This document shows, piece by piece, positions 1 through 9,128 of a stretch of 54,413 bases of DNA. The notes beneath the pieces were generated by a model, which had not been told where the DNA came from, made no database searches, and saw only the letters and a program-made list of their open reading frames with translations. The first letter of the stretch is position 1; each line of letters opens with the position of its first letter. Where the stretch lies: NCBI GenBank assembly GCA_037441765.1, contig JBBIRM010000006.1:1-54413 (forward strand). Direction: 5' to 3'. Source of the stretch: JBBIRM01 sp037441765. GTDB lineage: Bacteria; Desulfobacterota; BSN033; UBA1163. The position numbers and the translations under genes were made by a program.

Positions 1-21
1 ATAAAACTCTTAATGAGGGTT

Positions 22-94
22 GGCAAGCCACAAGGGCTTGCCCTACGAGAAATGAAACGAATCTAAAAGGTAGGGCAAGGGCTTGTCCCTTGCC
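22..94. repeat. REP-like hairpin pair
   Basis: Two hairpins share the same build. Positions 22-42 read GGCAAGCC, loop ACAAG, then GGCTTGCC. Positions 74-94 read GGCAAGGG, loop CTTGT, then CCCTTGCC. Each has a perfect 8-bp stem and a 5-nt loop, and the first is followed by CTAC. Similar units occur near 48.8 kb and 51.5 kb. The rest of 1-347 holds a pyrimidine/purine-rich stretch (about 140-225) with a CCTCCCTTT...AAAGGGAGG inverted repeat, and no gene that I can see. Confidence 0.8.
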
Positions 95-191
95 TCATTT
101 GGTTTTATTTCTTATATCGGATTACGACACTGTCTAAAGCAGGAGGAGGTTTAGGGCGCCCCTTTGACAATGGGGAAAAAGCTATCTCCTC

Positions 192-213
192 CCTTTAACA
201 AAGGGAGGTTGGG
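192..213. repeat. Purine-rich inverted repeat
   Basis: A CCTCCCTTT arm is followed after a short AACA-type loop by AAAGGGAGG, and then by TTGGGAGGGATTTT. A degenerate relative (GCGCCCCTTTGACAATGGGG) lies just upstream. This looks like dispersed intergenic repeat material rather than a gene-specific terminator. Confidence 0.5.
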
Positions 214-347
214 AGGGATTTTACAAAGATTTTCAATCTACTAAGATGTTACATTTTAAATACTTTTTCATTGTTTTAGGGAAGAAGTTATGCTATTTTA
301 ATTTTATTCCAATCCGGTATTAAAATCATTATTAGAGAGAGGAACAA

Positions 348-1313
348 ATGCTTCCAATATATGGTAAAATTTATAAATTTGAACTTCCCATTCCTTTCCC
401 TCTAAATACCACCAATGTCTTCTTTATCGATGAGTCTCCAAGAACTCTTATTGATACAGGGATCAAAACAGAGGCTTCTTTCGAGACCTTAAAAAAAGGA
501 CTCGAAAAGATTGGTTTCGGCCTTGAATCTATCGAGCGTATCCTAATTACACATGGCCATATTGACCACTATGGCCAAGCAAAAAGACTGTTTTCAATCT
601 CAGGGGCCTCCATCTATATTCATCCAAAAGAATATGGAAGAATTAGGTCCATCATCCATTCCCTTGGTTATTTAAGGTCACTCCTGATAAGGAATGGAGC
701 CCCAGAAGTATTGGTGAAGGAGACAATCCAATATATCGAGTCTGCACAGAACCTGGCTGATCCTCTGGAGGATGCCTTTTTCCTAAATGATGGGGATTCT
801 ATCTCCTTTAAATCGATGACATTGAAAGCCATCCACTGTCCGGGTCATAGCCCAGGCCTTCTCTGTTTTTATTGGCCTGAGAAAAGGATTCTATTCACCG
901 GTGATCACCTCCTTAAGGAAATTACCCCTAACCCTGTCCTATATGTTCCAGAATATAGAGCACCTTTCCGCTACCCAAGTTTGAGAGATTATTTAGAGTC
1001 ATTGGGAAAAATAGACCAAATGGATATCTCACTTCTCCTTCCCGGCCATGGAGAGGAAATCTCCGATGTTAAAGGTTTGATAAAAAAAATATTATCCCAC
1101 CACAAAGAGAGAATGGAACGTGTTCTTTCTTGCCTATCCAAAAGTGAAAAGACTTCCTTTGAAATCGCTCTGGATCTATTCCCTGATGTTTCTCCTTTTG
1201 AAATCTTCTTAGGAATCTCTGAAGCGGTTGGCCACCTGGATATCCTGAGAGAGAAAGGATTGGTCAAGGTTACAGAAAAAGAGGGAAAGGACTATTATTC
1301 TCTGGAAACTTGA
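348..1313 (+). CDS. MBL-fold metallo-hydrolase
   Basis: This 321-residue protein belongs to the metallo-beta-lactamase superfamily. The metal-binding HxHxDH motif is visible as THGHIDH at residues 68-74. A second metal-ligand region, HCPGHSPG, lies near 165-172, TGDH near 184-187, and a late histidine in LLPGHGEE near 231-238. The last 70 or so residues are helical and charged and resemble the winged-helix tail of LACTB2-like members, which act on thioesters or nucleic acids; the substrate here cannot be told. The ATG follows a GAGAGAGGAA ribosome-binding site. The gene stands alone, with repeats on the left and a decayed restriction gene on the right. Family assignment is secure; function is open. 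Confidence 0.9.
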   Translation: MLPIYGKIYKFELPIPFPLNTTNVFFIDESPRTLIDTGIKTEASFETLKKGLEKIGFGLESIERILITHGHIDHYGQAKRLFSISGASIYIHPKEYGRIRSIIHSLGYLRSLLIRNGAPEVLVKETIQYIESAQNLADPLEDAFFLNDGDSISFKSMTLKAIHCPGHSPGLLCFYWPEKRILFTGDHLLKEITPNPVLYVPEYRAPFRYPSLRDYLESLGKIDQMDISLLLPGHGEEISDVKGLIKKILSHHKERMERVLSCLSKSEKTSFEIALDLFPDVSPFEIFLGISEAVGHLDILREKGLVKVTEKEGKDYYSLET

Positions 1314-1486
1314 TGGACTCCCAAAGTTGTTGTAAAAAGGTTATTTAAAAATCTTTTAAATTCTCGTTGATTGATTTATTCCAATTTAGTAAACTCATTT
1401 AGGAATTACACAATACGTATTTCGGTCGGAACTTGTTTCCCATAAATGTTAAAAGATGGACAAAAAACAGAGGGCTAAATTAGAAA

Positions 1487-1660
1487 AAGCTCTTACCATC
1501 TACTGATATCTCGATTGGACTTGCTAAAAAACTCGATTTCTTGAACATCTCCTACAAGAAGAGCTTTCGAGAGAAAACGAGGAGGTCACAAGATTCTATA
1601 GAGCCTTTCAAGAAGAACTTATTGAAACTCTGACAAAACAGAGATTTGCTGACAATATAA
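1487..1660 (+). pseudogene. N-terminal remnant of Type ISP restriction-modification enzyme
   Basis: No intact reading frame exists here, but the frame read from about 1528 to 1660 gives FLEHLLQEELSRENEEV followed by TRFYRAFQEELIETLTKQRF and AD. In Type ISP (LlaBIII-like) enzymes, a segment of this kind lies just before the helicase/methyltransferase core. Upstream, the phrase DISIGLAKK in another frame joins it through an oligo-A run at 1526-1531, so a frameshift is likely. The matching C-terminal part lies at 2212-3490, and the transposase remnant lies between. The remainder of 1314-1486 is AT-rich and shows nothing I can name. The assignment is by recollection of the family and was not searched. 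Confidence 0.5.
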
Positions 1661-1669
1661 TGAATCATC

Positions 1670-2191
1670 ATGGATAAATATAGAAAATCCATTCGATTGA
1701 GAAATTATGATTATTCCCAACCCGGAGGTTATTTTGTAACCATTTGTACGAATAATATAGAGTTTTAATTTGAAAAGTTGCCCGAATTAAAGCATATTGT
1801 CCAGAACCAATGGAAGGGATTGGGAAAGAGATATTTGGAAATTGAATTGGATGAATTTATCGTTATGCCAAACCATATACATGGAATAATATTCATTGTA
1901 GGGGTAATTCATGAATTACCCCTACAACAACGACGTAAGATGCTTTTACCCAAGGTAATCGGATATTTTAAAATGAATACTGCCAAACTGATTAACCAAA
2001 TGATAAACAGGTCAGGTCCCTTCTGGCAGCCTAATTATTATGAGCATATCATTCGTAACGAAAAGGAATTATCTCGAATTAGGGAATATATTCAGAATAA
2101 TCCCTTAAAATGGGATTTGGATAGGGAGAACCCAATGTCAAAAAATTTCAATTTAGACCACGATACCTATTGGAAAGAAGTTTATGGATAA
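1670..2191 (+). pseudogene. REP-associated tyrosine transposase (Y1/HUH, RAYT), broken
   Basis: Translation from ATG 1670 gives an N-terminus typical of Y1_Tnp/RAYT proteins (RLRNYDYSQPGGYFVTICTN). The HUH metal motif is seen as MPNHIHG, and the nucleophile region as IREYIQNNP. The reading frame is closed by TAA at 1766-1768. The usual stretch of about 20 residues between the ICTN strand and the following helix is also missing, so this copy has both a nonsense codon and a deletion. A perfect 28-bp palindrome (1898-1925) sits in frame just after the HUH strand and is translated as VGVIHELPLQ. RAYTs process REP hairpins, and this window is rich in REP-like hairpins, but this copy is very probably inactive. 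Confidence 0.85.
1898..1925. repeat. 28-bp perfect palindrome inside transposase frame
   Basis: GTAGGGGTAATTCA is followed directly by its exact reverse complement. The element is read in frame within the transposase remnant. An identical copy lies at 2896-2923 inside an unrelated coding remnant. Confidence 0.9.
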
Positions 2192-2211
2192 TTGAAAGAG
2201 GTTATTGTGGC

Positions 2212-3490
2212 ATGAACCAAAAGAAACTTGCCAAAGTCTATTATGCTGACGTCTGGGGGCCAAGAGAGGAGAAATACAATTATCTCTTCGGAAATGATGT
2301 TCGAACAACCAAATGGCAAAAACTTGAACCCACTCCTCCTTATTACTTCTTTGTCCCAAAAGATTTTGCGTTACAAGTTGAATATGAAGAATTCTGGAAA
2401 GTAACGGAGATTTTTAAAGAGTGGTCCAGCGGAGTGAAAACCCATCGAGATCATTTCGCGGTCGGTTTTACAAAGGAAGAAGTTGTCTAGAGAATAAGGG
2501 TTTTTACAGGGAAATTGCCCGACGATTTAGTTGCTCGAAGTTTAGATCTCAAGGATACAGGAACTTGGAAATTGTCCGAGGTCAGACAAAAAATTAAAAC
2601 CCAAAAACCAGAAGGTAAAATTTATCCTTATGTATACCGACCTTTTGATACCCGGTGGATTTGCTATGAATCATTATTAATAGAGAGAGATAGATATCCA
2701 TTTATGGGACATTTACTTAAAGAAAACATATCTCTTGTTACAACAAGGATATTATCTGCGCCACCTTTCTTTCATACTTTCATTTCAAATTTCCTATCAG
2801 ATATTTGTCTAATTTCATTAAAAACTAAAGAAACTTCTTACTTTTTCCCTCTCTACCTCTATCCTGATGAACCTGTAGGGGCAATTCATGATTCCGTAGG
2901 GGTAATTCATGAATTACCCCTACAAACAAACCGAATCCCCAATTTCACCTCTGAATTTTTTCAGGCAATCAAAACATCACTTGGTTTGGAACAAACCCCA
3001 GAGGAGATTTTTTACTACATCTATGCTGTCCTTTATTCGCCAACCTACCGAAAGCGCTATGAGGAATTTCTCAAAATAGATTTTCCAAGAGTTCCGTTGC
3101 CGACAAATCAGGAGGCCTTCAGGAAATTAAGCAATCTCGGAAAGGAGCTTGTAGAACTTCATTTGCTTAAGCATCCTGATCTTGATAAGACCGAGGTTGG
3201 TTTCCCAAAAAGCGGTTCTAACATGGTTGAAAAGATTATACCTGTTGGGATAGATGATAATCTGTCCATCTATATAAACAAAGATCAGTATTTTGAAGGT
3301 CCCAAAAGAGGTTTGGGAATACAGAATTGGTGCCTACCAGGTGATGGAAAAATATCTGAAGGACAGAAAAGGTCGAAAACTTTCCCTCGACGAGATTAAC
3401 CATTACATGAAAGTAGCAAAAGCCATCCAATTAACAATTGAATTTCAGGAAAAGATTGACGATGTTTTCCAAAAAAGTCACCCAATTTAG
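2212..3490 (+). pseudogene. C-terminal remnant of Type ISP restriction-modification enzyme
   Basis: The translated pieces carry phrases typical of the C-terminal specificity part of Type ISP (LlaBIII-like) enzymes: YYADVWGPREEKYNYL, YYFFVPKDFALQ, GVKTHRDHFAVGF, YPYVYRPFDTRWICYES, then YRIGAYQVMEKYLKDRKGR and LSLDEINHYMKV. Two lesions are visible. An in-frame TAG lies at 2488-2490, where CAG (Gln) would restore the frame. A one-base frameshift lies near 3293-3300, after which the protein continues in another frame to 3490. A palindromic insert adds VGAIHDSVGVIHELPLQ to the chain at about 2875-2923. The methyltransferase and helicase core is absent. This is a dead gene; family identity is well supported by motif resemblance. 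Confidence 0.8.
2875..2923. repeat. Tandem palindromic insert (one partial, one perfect copy)
   Basis: A half copy (GTAGGGGCAATTCATG, 2875-2890) is followed by a perfect 28-bp palindrome at 2896-2923 that is identical to the one at 1898-1925. Both are read in frame in the restriction-enzyme remnant. Confidence 0.9.
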
Positions 3491-3501
3491 TCACTGATTT
3501 T

Positions 3502-5097
3502 ATGCTGCCCGAATCCATGACCTATTACAGTATTGGGCCATTCTTTGGTTTTTCCACCAATTTGGTCATGGCCTTCCTCTGTCTTTTGGTTTTAATCCTA
3601 TATCGCCACTACCGACCTCTCCGTAGCCTCTTTCTCTTCTACCTCTTTTCAACTCTTTTCTTCCTTGGTGGGATGATCTATGGTCTTCAGAGGTCAACAG
3701 AAACGATCCTTATTGGATATCGAATCGACCTGTCAGCCTTAAGCCTGTTGCCCACATGCTGGGCCTGGTTTGTCTCGGCCCTCTTTAATAATAAGCCCGA
3801 CTGGAAGGTCTGGAGCATTACTCTATTGAGCCTCCTTTTTTCTATCTCTGCCCTTTTTGCTCAAGGACCTTGGTTTATAGGCCTCCCCCTTGAATCCCAT
3901 CTTGTCGATCCCAATATCCTGAGACCCCAATCCATACTACTTAAGCCCATTATCTACTCTTTCTGTTTCATCACAGGACTCTATTACTCTCTTATGACCA
4001 TCGTCAAATTGTTCCGGGCCAAAGAACAGAGACCCATTTATCTCCTTCCTCTTAGTTTCGGACTGTTGCTCTGGTTCTTTGGTGGGATCCATGATGCACT
4101 CCGCTCCATTGGGATCAGTTTCATCCTGAAACAGCAGGTCTTGTGGGCAACCTCCTATGGTCTCTCCATTTCCTTGACCCTTGCTGTTGTTCTCCATTTC
4201 CGCTCCCTTGAGATGGCCATTCGTCAGGCACGCGATACATTTGAGAAATTTGTCCCTCCAGCCTATCTCAATCGAATTGCTACTAAAGGAATTGGGTCAA
4301 TCCGTCTCGGGGAGGCTGATCAACAGGAGGTGGCCATTCTTTGTTGCGATATTCGAGGATTTACAACCCTCTCGGAGCGTGTGAGTCCTGGGGATCTAAT
4401 CGCACTGGTCAACCAATTCTATGAACGAATTGCAATGGGAGTCAAGGCAAAAGAGGGGATCATTGATAAGTTCCTTGGAGATGCCATTTTATGCCTTTTC
4501 GAGGGTAGGGATTCGGCCAATCGGGCAATGGCCTGTGGGGTAGAGATGCTCCGTCTCACCCGGGCATTTAACCACTTATCAAACAACCCTGACGATCGAT
4601 CGATCCAGATAGGCATTGGCCTTCATGCGGGGCCTGTCATTCTTGGCACCATTGGTTCTTCTGAAAGGATGGACTCTACGGTATTAGGTCTTACTGTTAA
4701 TGTGGCCAAACGCATTGAAGAGGCAACAAAATCTCTTAATGTTTCATTTCTCACTTCGGAGGAGGTAATAAAAAAACTTCCAGTGACCCACTCCCATCTG
4801 CTAAGGCCCCTCGGCCAGATCTGGTTCAAAGGTTGTTCCAAGGCATTAAGGATGTTTGAAGTCTATGATGGGGATCCACCTGAAATAAGAAGGCTCAAGG
4901 ACCAAATGCTTCCCCTCATCGCTGAAGGATTTCAATTGATCGAAAATGGCCAATTTCCTTCAGCCCTTCAAAAATTTCAGGAGGCCCACTACCTTTTCCC
5001 GAATGATACTCCCCTAAGGCTTCTGATCTCTTCCCTTAATCACATTTTGGATAGTGGGGAGGCTAAAAGCCCTCTTGCCCTACTCGATTTAAGATAA
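3502..5097 (+). CDS. Membrane-bound class III adenylate/guanylate cyclase
   Basis: The first 235 or so residues form about six to seven hydrophobic segments and resemble no sensor domain I can name. They lead into a class III cyclase catalytic domain (about 275-430). Metal-binding aspartates are at D283 (CDIRGFTTLS) and D327 (KFLGDAI). K323, T393 and the N400/R404 pair (VNVAKR) occupy the substrate- and transition-state-binding positions, so the domain looks active; the K/T pair fits adenylate rather than guanylate cyclase. The last 90 residues look TPR-like (FPSALQKFQEAHYLFPND). The start is uncertain: ATG at 3502 has no clear ribosome-binding site and an in-frame ATG lies at 3517. No cAMP receptor gene lies nearby. 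Confidence 0.87.
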   Translation: MLPESMTYYSIGPFFGFSTNLVMAFLCLLVLILYRHYRPLRSLFLFYLFSTLFFLGGMIYGLQRSTETILIGYRIDLSALSLLPTCWAWFVSALFNNKPDWKVWSITLLSLLFSISALFAQGPWFIGLPLESHLVDPNILRPQSILLKPIIYSFCFITGLYYSLMTIVKLFRAKEQRPIYLLPLSFGLLLWFFGGIHDALRSIGISFILKQQVLWATSYGLSISLTLAVVLHFRSLEMAIRQARDTFEKFVPPAYLNRIATKGIGSIRLGEADQQEVAILCCDIRGFTTLSERVSPGDLIALVNQFYERIAMGVKAKEGIIDKFLGDAILCLFEGRDSANRAMACGVEMLRLTRAFNHLSNNPDDRSIQIGIGLHAGPVILGTIGSSERMDSTVLGLTVNVAKRIEEATKSLNVSFLTSEEVIKKLPVTHSHLLRPLGQIWFKGCSKALRMFEVYDGDPPEIRRLKDQMLPLIAEGFQLIENGQFPSALQKFQEAHYLFPNDTPLRLLISSLNHILDSGEAKSPLALLDLR

Positions 5098-5116
5098 GAG
5101 AGGAGAGGAAAAGGTT

Positions 5117-5908
5117 TTATTGAACCGTCTCCCCTGGTTTTAATATTAGGACTTTAGTCTGGGGGACGTCTTTCATCAATTTTAAAAATTCTTCCGAAGT
5201 CCCTGTCAGCACTGGAAATGTTCCGTAATGCATGGGGATTACAAACCTTGATCCAAGAAGTCTCGCTGCATAGGTGGCCTCTCTTGGATCCATTGTGTAA
5301 TGGCTTCCGATAGGTAAGAGCGAAAGTTCAGGTTTGTAGAGTTCGCCTATAATCTTCATATCAGCAAAGACACCTGTATCTCCAGCATGGTAGATGGTGA
5401 AGCCATTTTCAAACCTGACTACAAAACCTGCTGGATCCCCTAAATAAATGTCTCTGTCCCCTTCTGTAATACTTGAACTGTGAATGGCATGAACCATTGT
5501 GATGGCAATCCCATTAGAGGTATAGGTTCCTCCCTTGTTCATCCCGATGACATTCTTAACGCCTTTTCTTGAAAGGTATCTTCCCAACTCAGGCATCGCT
5601 ATCACCTTTGCATTCGTCTTCCCTGCAATGGTAATGGTGTCCCCTAAATGATCTGCGTGGCCATGGGTAACCAGAATTAGATCGGCCTTCTCAACCGTTT
5701 TCAATTCGGCTGGAGTTTTTGGATTTCCACTAAGAAAGGGATCAATGTAAAGGATGACTCCCTTGGGAGAAACCAGTTTGAATGCCGCATGGCCCAAGTA
5801 GGTTATCTTCACTCCCTTACCGATCTCTTGACCCCACACTGGGAATAAAGAAACAAAAAACAAAAATAAAATGGTGGAAAGATTCGTAAGGAAAGACTGC
5901 ATGACCAA
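5117..5908 (-). CDS. Secreted UPF0173-type metal-dependent hydrolase (MBL fold)
   Basis: A 263-residue MBL-fold protein of the UPF0173/UlaG-like type. An N-terminal hydrophobic segment ending near FPVWGQ looks like a signal peptide, so export to the periplasm is likely; most family members are cytoplasmic. The signature ITYLGHAAFKL is followed by the HxHxDH motif VTHGHADHLGD, and later HAGDTGVF and PMHYGTFP supply further metal-ligand positions. It lies 22 bp downstream of the radical SAM gene on the same strand and could be the last gene of the long minus-strand train. The substrate is unknown. Confidence 0.88.
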   Translation of the reverse strand: MVMQSFLTNLSTILFLFFVSLFPVWGQEIGKGVKITYLGHAAFKLVSPKGVILYIDPFLSGNPKTPAELKTVEKADLILVTHGHADHLGDTITIAGKTNAKVIAMPELGRYLSRKGVKNVIGMNKGGTYTSNGIAITMVHAIHSSSITEGDRDIYLGDPAGFVVRFENGFTIYHAGDTGVFADMKIIGELYKPELSLLPIGSHYTMDPREATYAARLLGSRFVIPMHYGTFPVLTGTSEEFLKLMKDVPQTKVLILKPGETVQ

Positions 5909-5930
5909 TACCCCCTTTCTGCTCAGTTTT

Positions 5931-7508
5931 TTACCCCTTTTTTCCCATTAAATGTTTCGCCTTCCAAAAAAGGTTTGATAGGTCACAGAGCCTCCTCCCC
6001 CAGAAGGGTTTGGAGGATCGCCTCGCATTTGAATGAATGAAACAAAAGTGGTTACATCGAATCTTATGGATGGCCTTTTCAAAACCCTTCTCATCTTTTT
6101 CATCATTAAAATAATTTGGAATCCAGTATCCTAAGGAGGAGAAGGTGTTCTCCTCTCCAGAATGGTAATGGTAGAAATCCATAAAACTTCGAAGGGAAGT
6201 CTGAATACCAAATTTTTCTGTGTCAAGATACCATGGAGAGCCAGGCTCCATCTCGATGGTAAAGGTCCTTATCCCTTTCACGTTCGGGTACCTGGCACGG
6301 ATCTCCTTTTGCAATCTGATCGTCTCTTGAAGACCCTCCTCTCCTTCAAAAGGAACGCCGAGGGTAAAGAAGACATCCCCATAGACCTGATGTTCTTTCA
6401 TTTGATCAAGAGATGCCATCAAGGCTTGATTGGTATAAGCGTATCCTTTATGAATCTTTCTTACACGTTCGTCTCCCACATCCGGAGAAATGGAAATGAG
6501 TGACTTTGGTCCAGGAAAAGTTTCTTTAAAAGATCTGATAAACTCTGCAGTCGGCAATCCAAAGGATTCGAAGAAACATTCCATCTTGATCTTCTCTCTG
6601 CGAATCCGAGAAAAGAGATCGAGGTAATATTCAGGCTCTTGGGGAAAGGGATCGAAACAGATATGAAAGGTCTCATAACCATATGCAACCGCCTCTTGGA
6701 TGGACTGGAGGACCTCTTCCACTCCCCTGAAAGTGACCTCTTTTCTTCCTGTAATGGTTCTCTGAGAAGGGATATTTCCACTACACCAGGTACATTGGAC
6801 AGGGCAACCCCTGCCCACCGTGAGATGGTATATGGGGGATTTAAGAGAGAACATCCAGAAATTCTTCTCTTTAGAAACTCCTTTGACATAAAATGGCTGG
6901 CCAATGAAGCGGATGTAGATAGAGTAATTTTTTAATAATGGAAAGTTATTGAATGAAAGGTTGTTGAGATCCTTCTCCGAGGCCACATAGGAAAGGGGGT
7001 TTATGAAAACTCTTCCTTTTCTTCTCCAGGTGAGATTGGGAATAGAATAGAGGTCTTCTTTTCCAAAAAGGATGGCATTTGCCAACTCCAAAATGGGAAC
7101 CTCTGCTTCTCCTCGAATGATCCCATCTACCGTGTCAAAGTTTCGCATGATCTCTTCGTGGAAAAAACTGGCGGTGAACCCTCCTAAGAGAATGTAGATC
7201 TGGGGAAATGTAGTTTTAATCTGCTTAACCACCTCCATCACATCAAAACTCTGATGATGCCAGTGAAGATCAAGAGCAACGATCCTTGGGTTTATTTTCC
7301 GGATATAATCGATGATAGAAAATCTTGGGTCTTCGATCCATTCCAGACCAAGATGGACAACCTGGGTTGAGATTTGTTGGCGCTGGAGAAGGTCGGCCAA
7401 ACCAAGAAGTCCCATTGGTAGGAAGTTAATCCAGATGAATTGATCAATAGGCCGATAGTAGTTGTTAAATTTGGGGACGTGGAGGAACAAAAAATCCACT
7501 CTTTCCAT
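5931..7508 (-). CDS. B12-binding-domain radical SAM protein
   Basis: A 525-residue protein with an N-terminal Rossmann-like cobalamin-binding region (about 25-150) and a radical SAM core. The cluster cysteines are C235, C239 and C242 (RGCPVQCTWCSG, CxxxCxxC). In the B12 region the D80-x-H82 pair of the DxHxxG motif is present, but the glycine is replaced by His (DLHWHH), so cobalamin may bind in an atypical way. Related enzymes methylate or rearrange unactivated carbons or join C-C bonds; the substrate here is not known. The gene lies 114 bp downstream of the FAD oxidoreductase, a looser spacing than elsewhere in the train, so it may have its own promoter. Confidence 0.88.
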   Translation of the reverse strand: MERVDFLFLHVPKFNNYYRPIDQFIWINFLPMGLLGLADLLQRQQISTQVVHLGLEWIEDPRFSIIDYIRKINPRIVALDLHWHHQSFDVMEVVKQIKTTFPQIYILLGGFTASFFHEEIMRNFDTVDGIIRGEAEVPILELANAILFGKEDLYSIPNLTWRRKGRVFINPLSYVASEKDLNNLSFNNFPLLKNYSIYIRFIGQPFYVKGVSKEKNFWMFSLKSPIYHLTVGRGCPVQCTWCSGNIPSQRTITGRKEVTFRGVEEVLQSIQEAVAYGYETFHICFDPFPQEPEYYLDLFSRIRREKIKMECFFESFGLPTAEFIRSFKETFPGPKSLISISPDVGDERVRKIHKGYAYTNQALMASLDQMKEHQVYGDVFFTLGVPFEGEEGLQETIRLQKEIRARYPNVKGIRTFTIEMEPGSPWYLDTEKFGIQTSLRSFMDFYHYHSGEENTFSSLGYWIPNYFNDEKDEKGFEKAIHKIRCNHFCFIHSNARRSSKPFWGRRLCDLSNLFWKAKHLMGKKG

Positions 7509-7622
7509 TACCGAAATTGTAAAATGTCAATGTGAAGGATTTCAACCCCAGCCCCGATTTGCCAAGGTGCAGACTGCATAGAGAATAGCGTAATCTGTAT
7601 AATGAATAACTATCAAATGGCT

Positions 7623-9128
7623 CTACACTTTATGCAATTTTTGAAGGATGGTTCTTACAGCAAAGAGTCCAGAAAGGCTGGCCCCCACAATACTGTGAGA
7701 GGGTCTGCTGTAATGTCCGACCTGAAAGAGGCCTGGGATAGGTGTCTGATGGGGAGGCCTTGAAATTCCCATCTGCCTGGGGGTTGAGGCCAGGCCATAC
7801 ATCGCTCCCCTTTCATTTCCGGTATATCGTTCTAAGGTTAATGGAGTGGCCGCCTCATAAAAAAGAAGATGGTTACTCAGCCCTGGAAAAAGTCTCGATT
7901 CTAATTGTTTAAGCACCATCTGTGAGAATTCTTCTTTGAGATTTCGATAGGTTTCAGGATCGCCCTTACCCCACCGATCTCTATAGTGGTAAGGAGCCGT
8001 TACAATCACTTTCAGAAGGTGTTGACCTTCTGGTGCTAATGAAGGATCCAGGAGCGTTGGAATGGATAAAATCATAGTGGGGTTTTTTGGGATATCTCCC
8101 CTTCGAAGCATCCGGTCCTCTTCCTCCAGATCGGATAGAGCACGGAGATAGGTAAAATAAGGAATGCTCCCCTTCTTTAAATCTAAATCTGTTCCAAGGT
8201 AGAGAATGAAACAGGAATGAGAATATTCCCAGTCTCTCATCCTCTTTATCATAGTGTTTTTAAATTCACCAGGAAGCATTCTCATTAAATGGTTTGGGTT
8301 GATATTGGAGAGGATCAACGGGGACTGATAAAAATCTCCATCCAGAGTCTCGATCCCTTCGACCCTCCCATCCTTGATCAATATTTTACTGACTTCTTTC
8401 CGGAGAATAATCTCTCCGCCTGCATTTAAAAAGGAGTCCAAAAAGGCTTTAGAAATCCCTCCCATCCCTCCTTTCGGATAAAAGACCCCTTCCATCAAGG
8501 CCTTGCTTATCAAGATGGCAACGAATAGAAAAGAGGTTCTTGAAGGTGGTTCTGTAATGGGAAGGGTATGAAGGGCCATCTTGACTTCACCTCCCCTAAA
8601 AAGACCATTTAGAATGGTCTGGTGGGTGGTCCGATGGTAGCGAAGAAGATTTGGGCAATAGAATGGAAATAGAATACTTTTCACCAATCCCTTTTCAGAA
8701 TAATATTTTAATTCTTTGCCGATTTGTTGGACAAGTTTGAAATATCTCCTCAATCCCTTTTCCTCTTCGGGAAAGAGTTGAAGGAGACTATCTATATAAG
8801 GCTGAAACCCTCCCTGTCTTAGATGAACCTCAAAACCCGGATAGATATTCCGAATGTGATGGATTGGAATGAAGTCAACCTCATTTTGTATACCAACCTC
8901 CTTAAGGATCTCAGAAAACTCGCCACCTTCCTGGCATCCACCTATAAAGGCCCCTGTTGCATCGATGGTGAATCCATTCCTTTTAAAGGAGACTACATAG
9001 CCTCCTACCTGTTTCTCTTTTTCGAAGATAAGGACCCTAAACCCATTTCTTGCAAGAAGAGCTCCAGAAGTAAGTCCTCCCATCCCAGCACCAATGACGA
9101 GGGCATCGTATATTTTAGCCTTTGCCAT
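7623..9128 (-). CDS. CrtI/phytoene-desaturase-like FAD oxidoreductase
   Basis: A 501-residue flavoprotein of the phytoene desaturase/carotenoid isomerase type. The dinucleotide-binding motif VIGAGMGGLTSG begins at residue 11, followed by an acidic residue in LIFEKEKQVGGY. The C-terminal FAD-contact motif is FQVGHYSRPSHSIVGASLSG. Family members desaturate, saturate or isomerise polyprenoid chains, or oxidise fatty and retinoid substrates. The start codon lies inside the end of the exporter gene (14-nt overlap), which implies translational coupling. No phytoene synthase is present, so carotenoid synthesis is not supported by this window. Confidence 0.85.
   Translation of the reverse strand: MAKAKIYDALVIGAGMGGLTSGALLARNGFRVLIFEKEKQVGGYVVSFKRNGFTIDATGAFIGGCQEGGEFSEILKEVGIQNEVDFIPIHHIRNIYPGFEVHLRQGGFQPYIDSLLQLFPEEEKGLRRYFKLVQQIGKELKYYSEKGLVKSILFPFYCPNLLRYHRTTHQTILNGLFRGGEVKMALHTLPITEPPSRTSFLFVAILISKALMEGVFYPKGGMGGISKAFLDSFLNAGGEIILRKEVSKILIKDGRVEGIETLDGDFYQSPLILSNINPNHLMRMLPGEFKNTMIKRMRDWEYSHSCFILYLGTDLDLKKGSIPYFTYLRALSDLEEEDRMLRRGDIPKNPTMILSIPTLLDPSLAPEGQHLLKVIVTAPYHYRDRWGKGDPETYRNLKEEFSQMVLKQLESRLFPGLSNHLLFYEAATPLTLERYTGNERGAMYGLASTPRQMGISRPPHQTPIPGLFQVGHYSRPSHSIVGASLSGLFAVRTILQKLHKV

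Noticed and set aside
2488..2490. In-frame TAG as a recoded (for example pyrrolysine) codon
   Set aside because: The gene also has a frameshift, lacks its core and is flanked by another dead gene; decay is the simpler reading.
6461..6904. 147-codon minus-strand open frame
   Set aside because: A shifted frame within the B12-radical SAM gene, whose Cys motif and length support the main frame.
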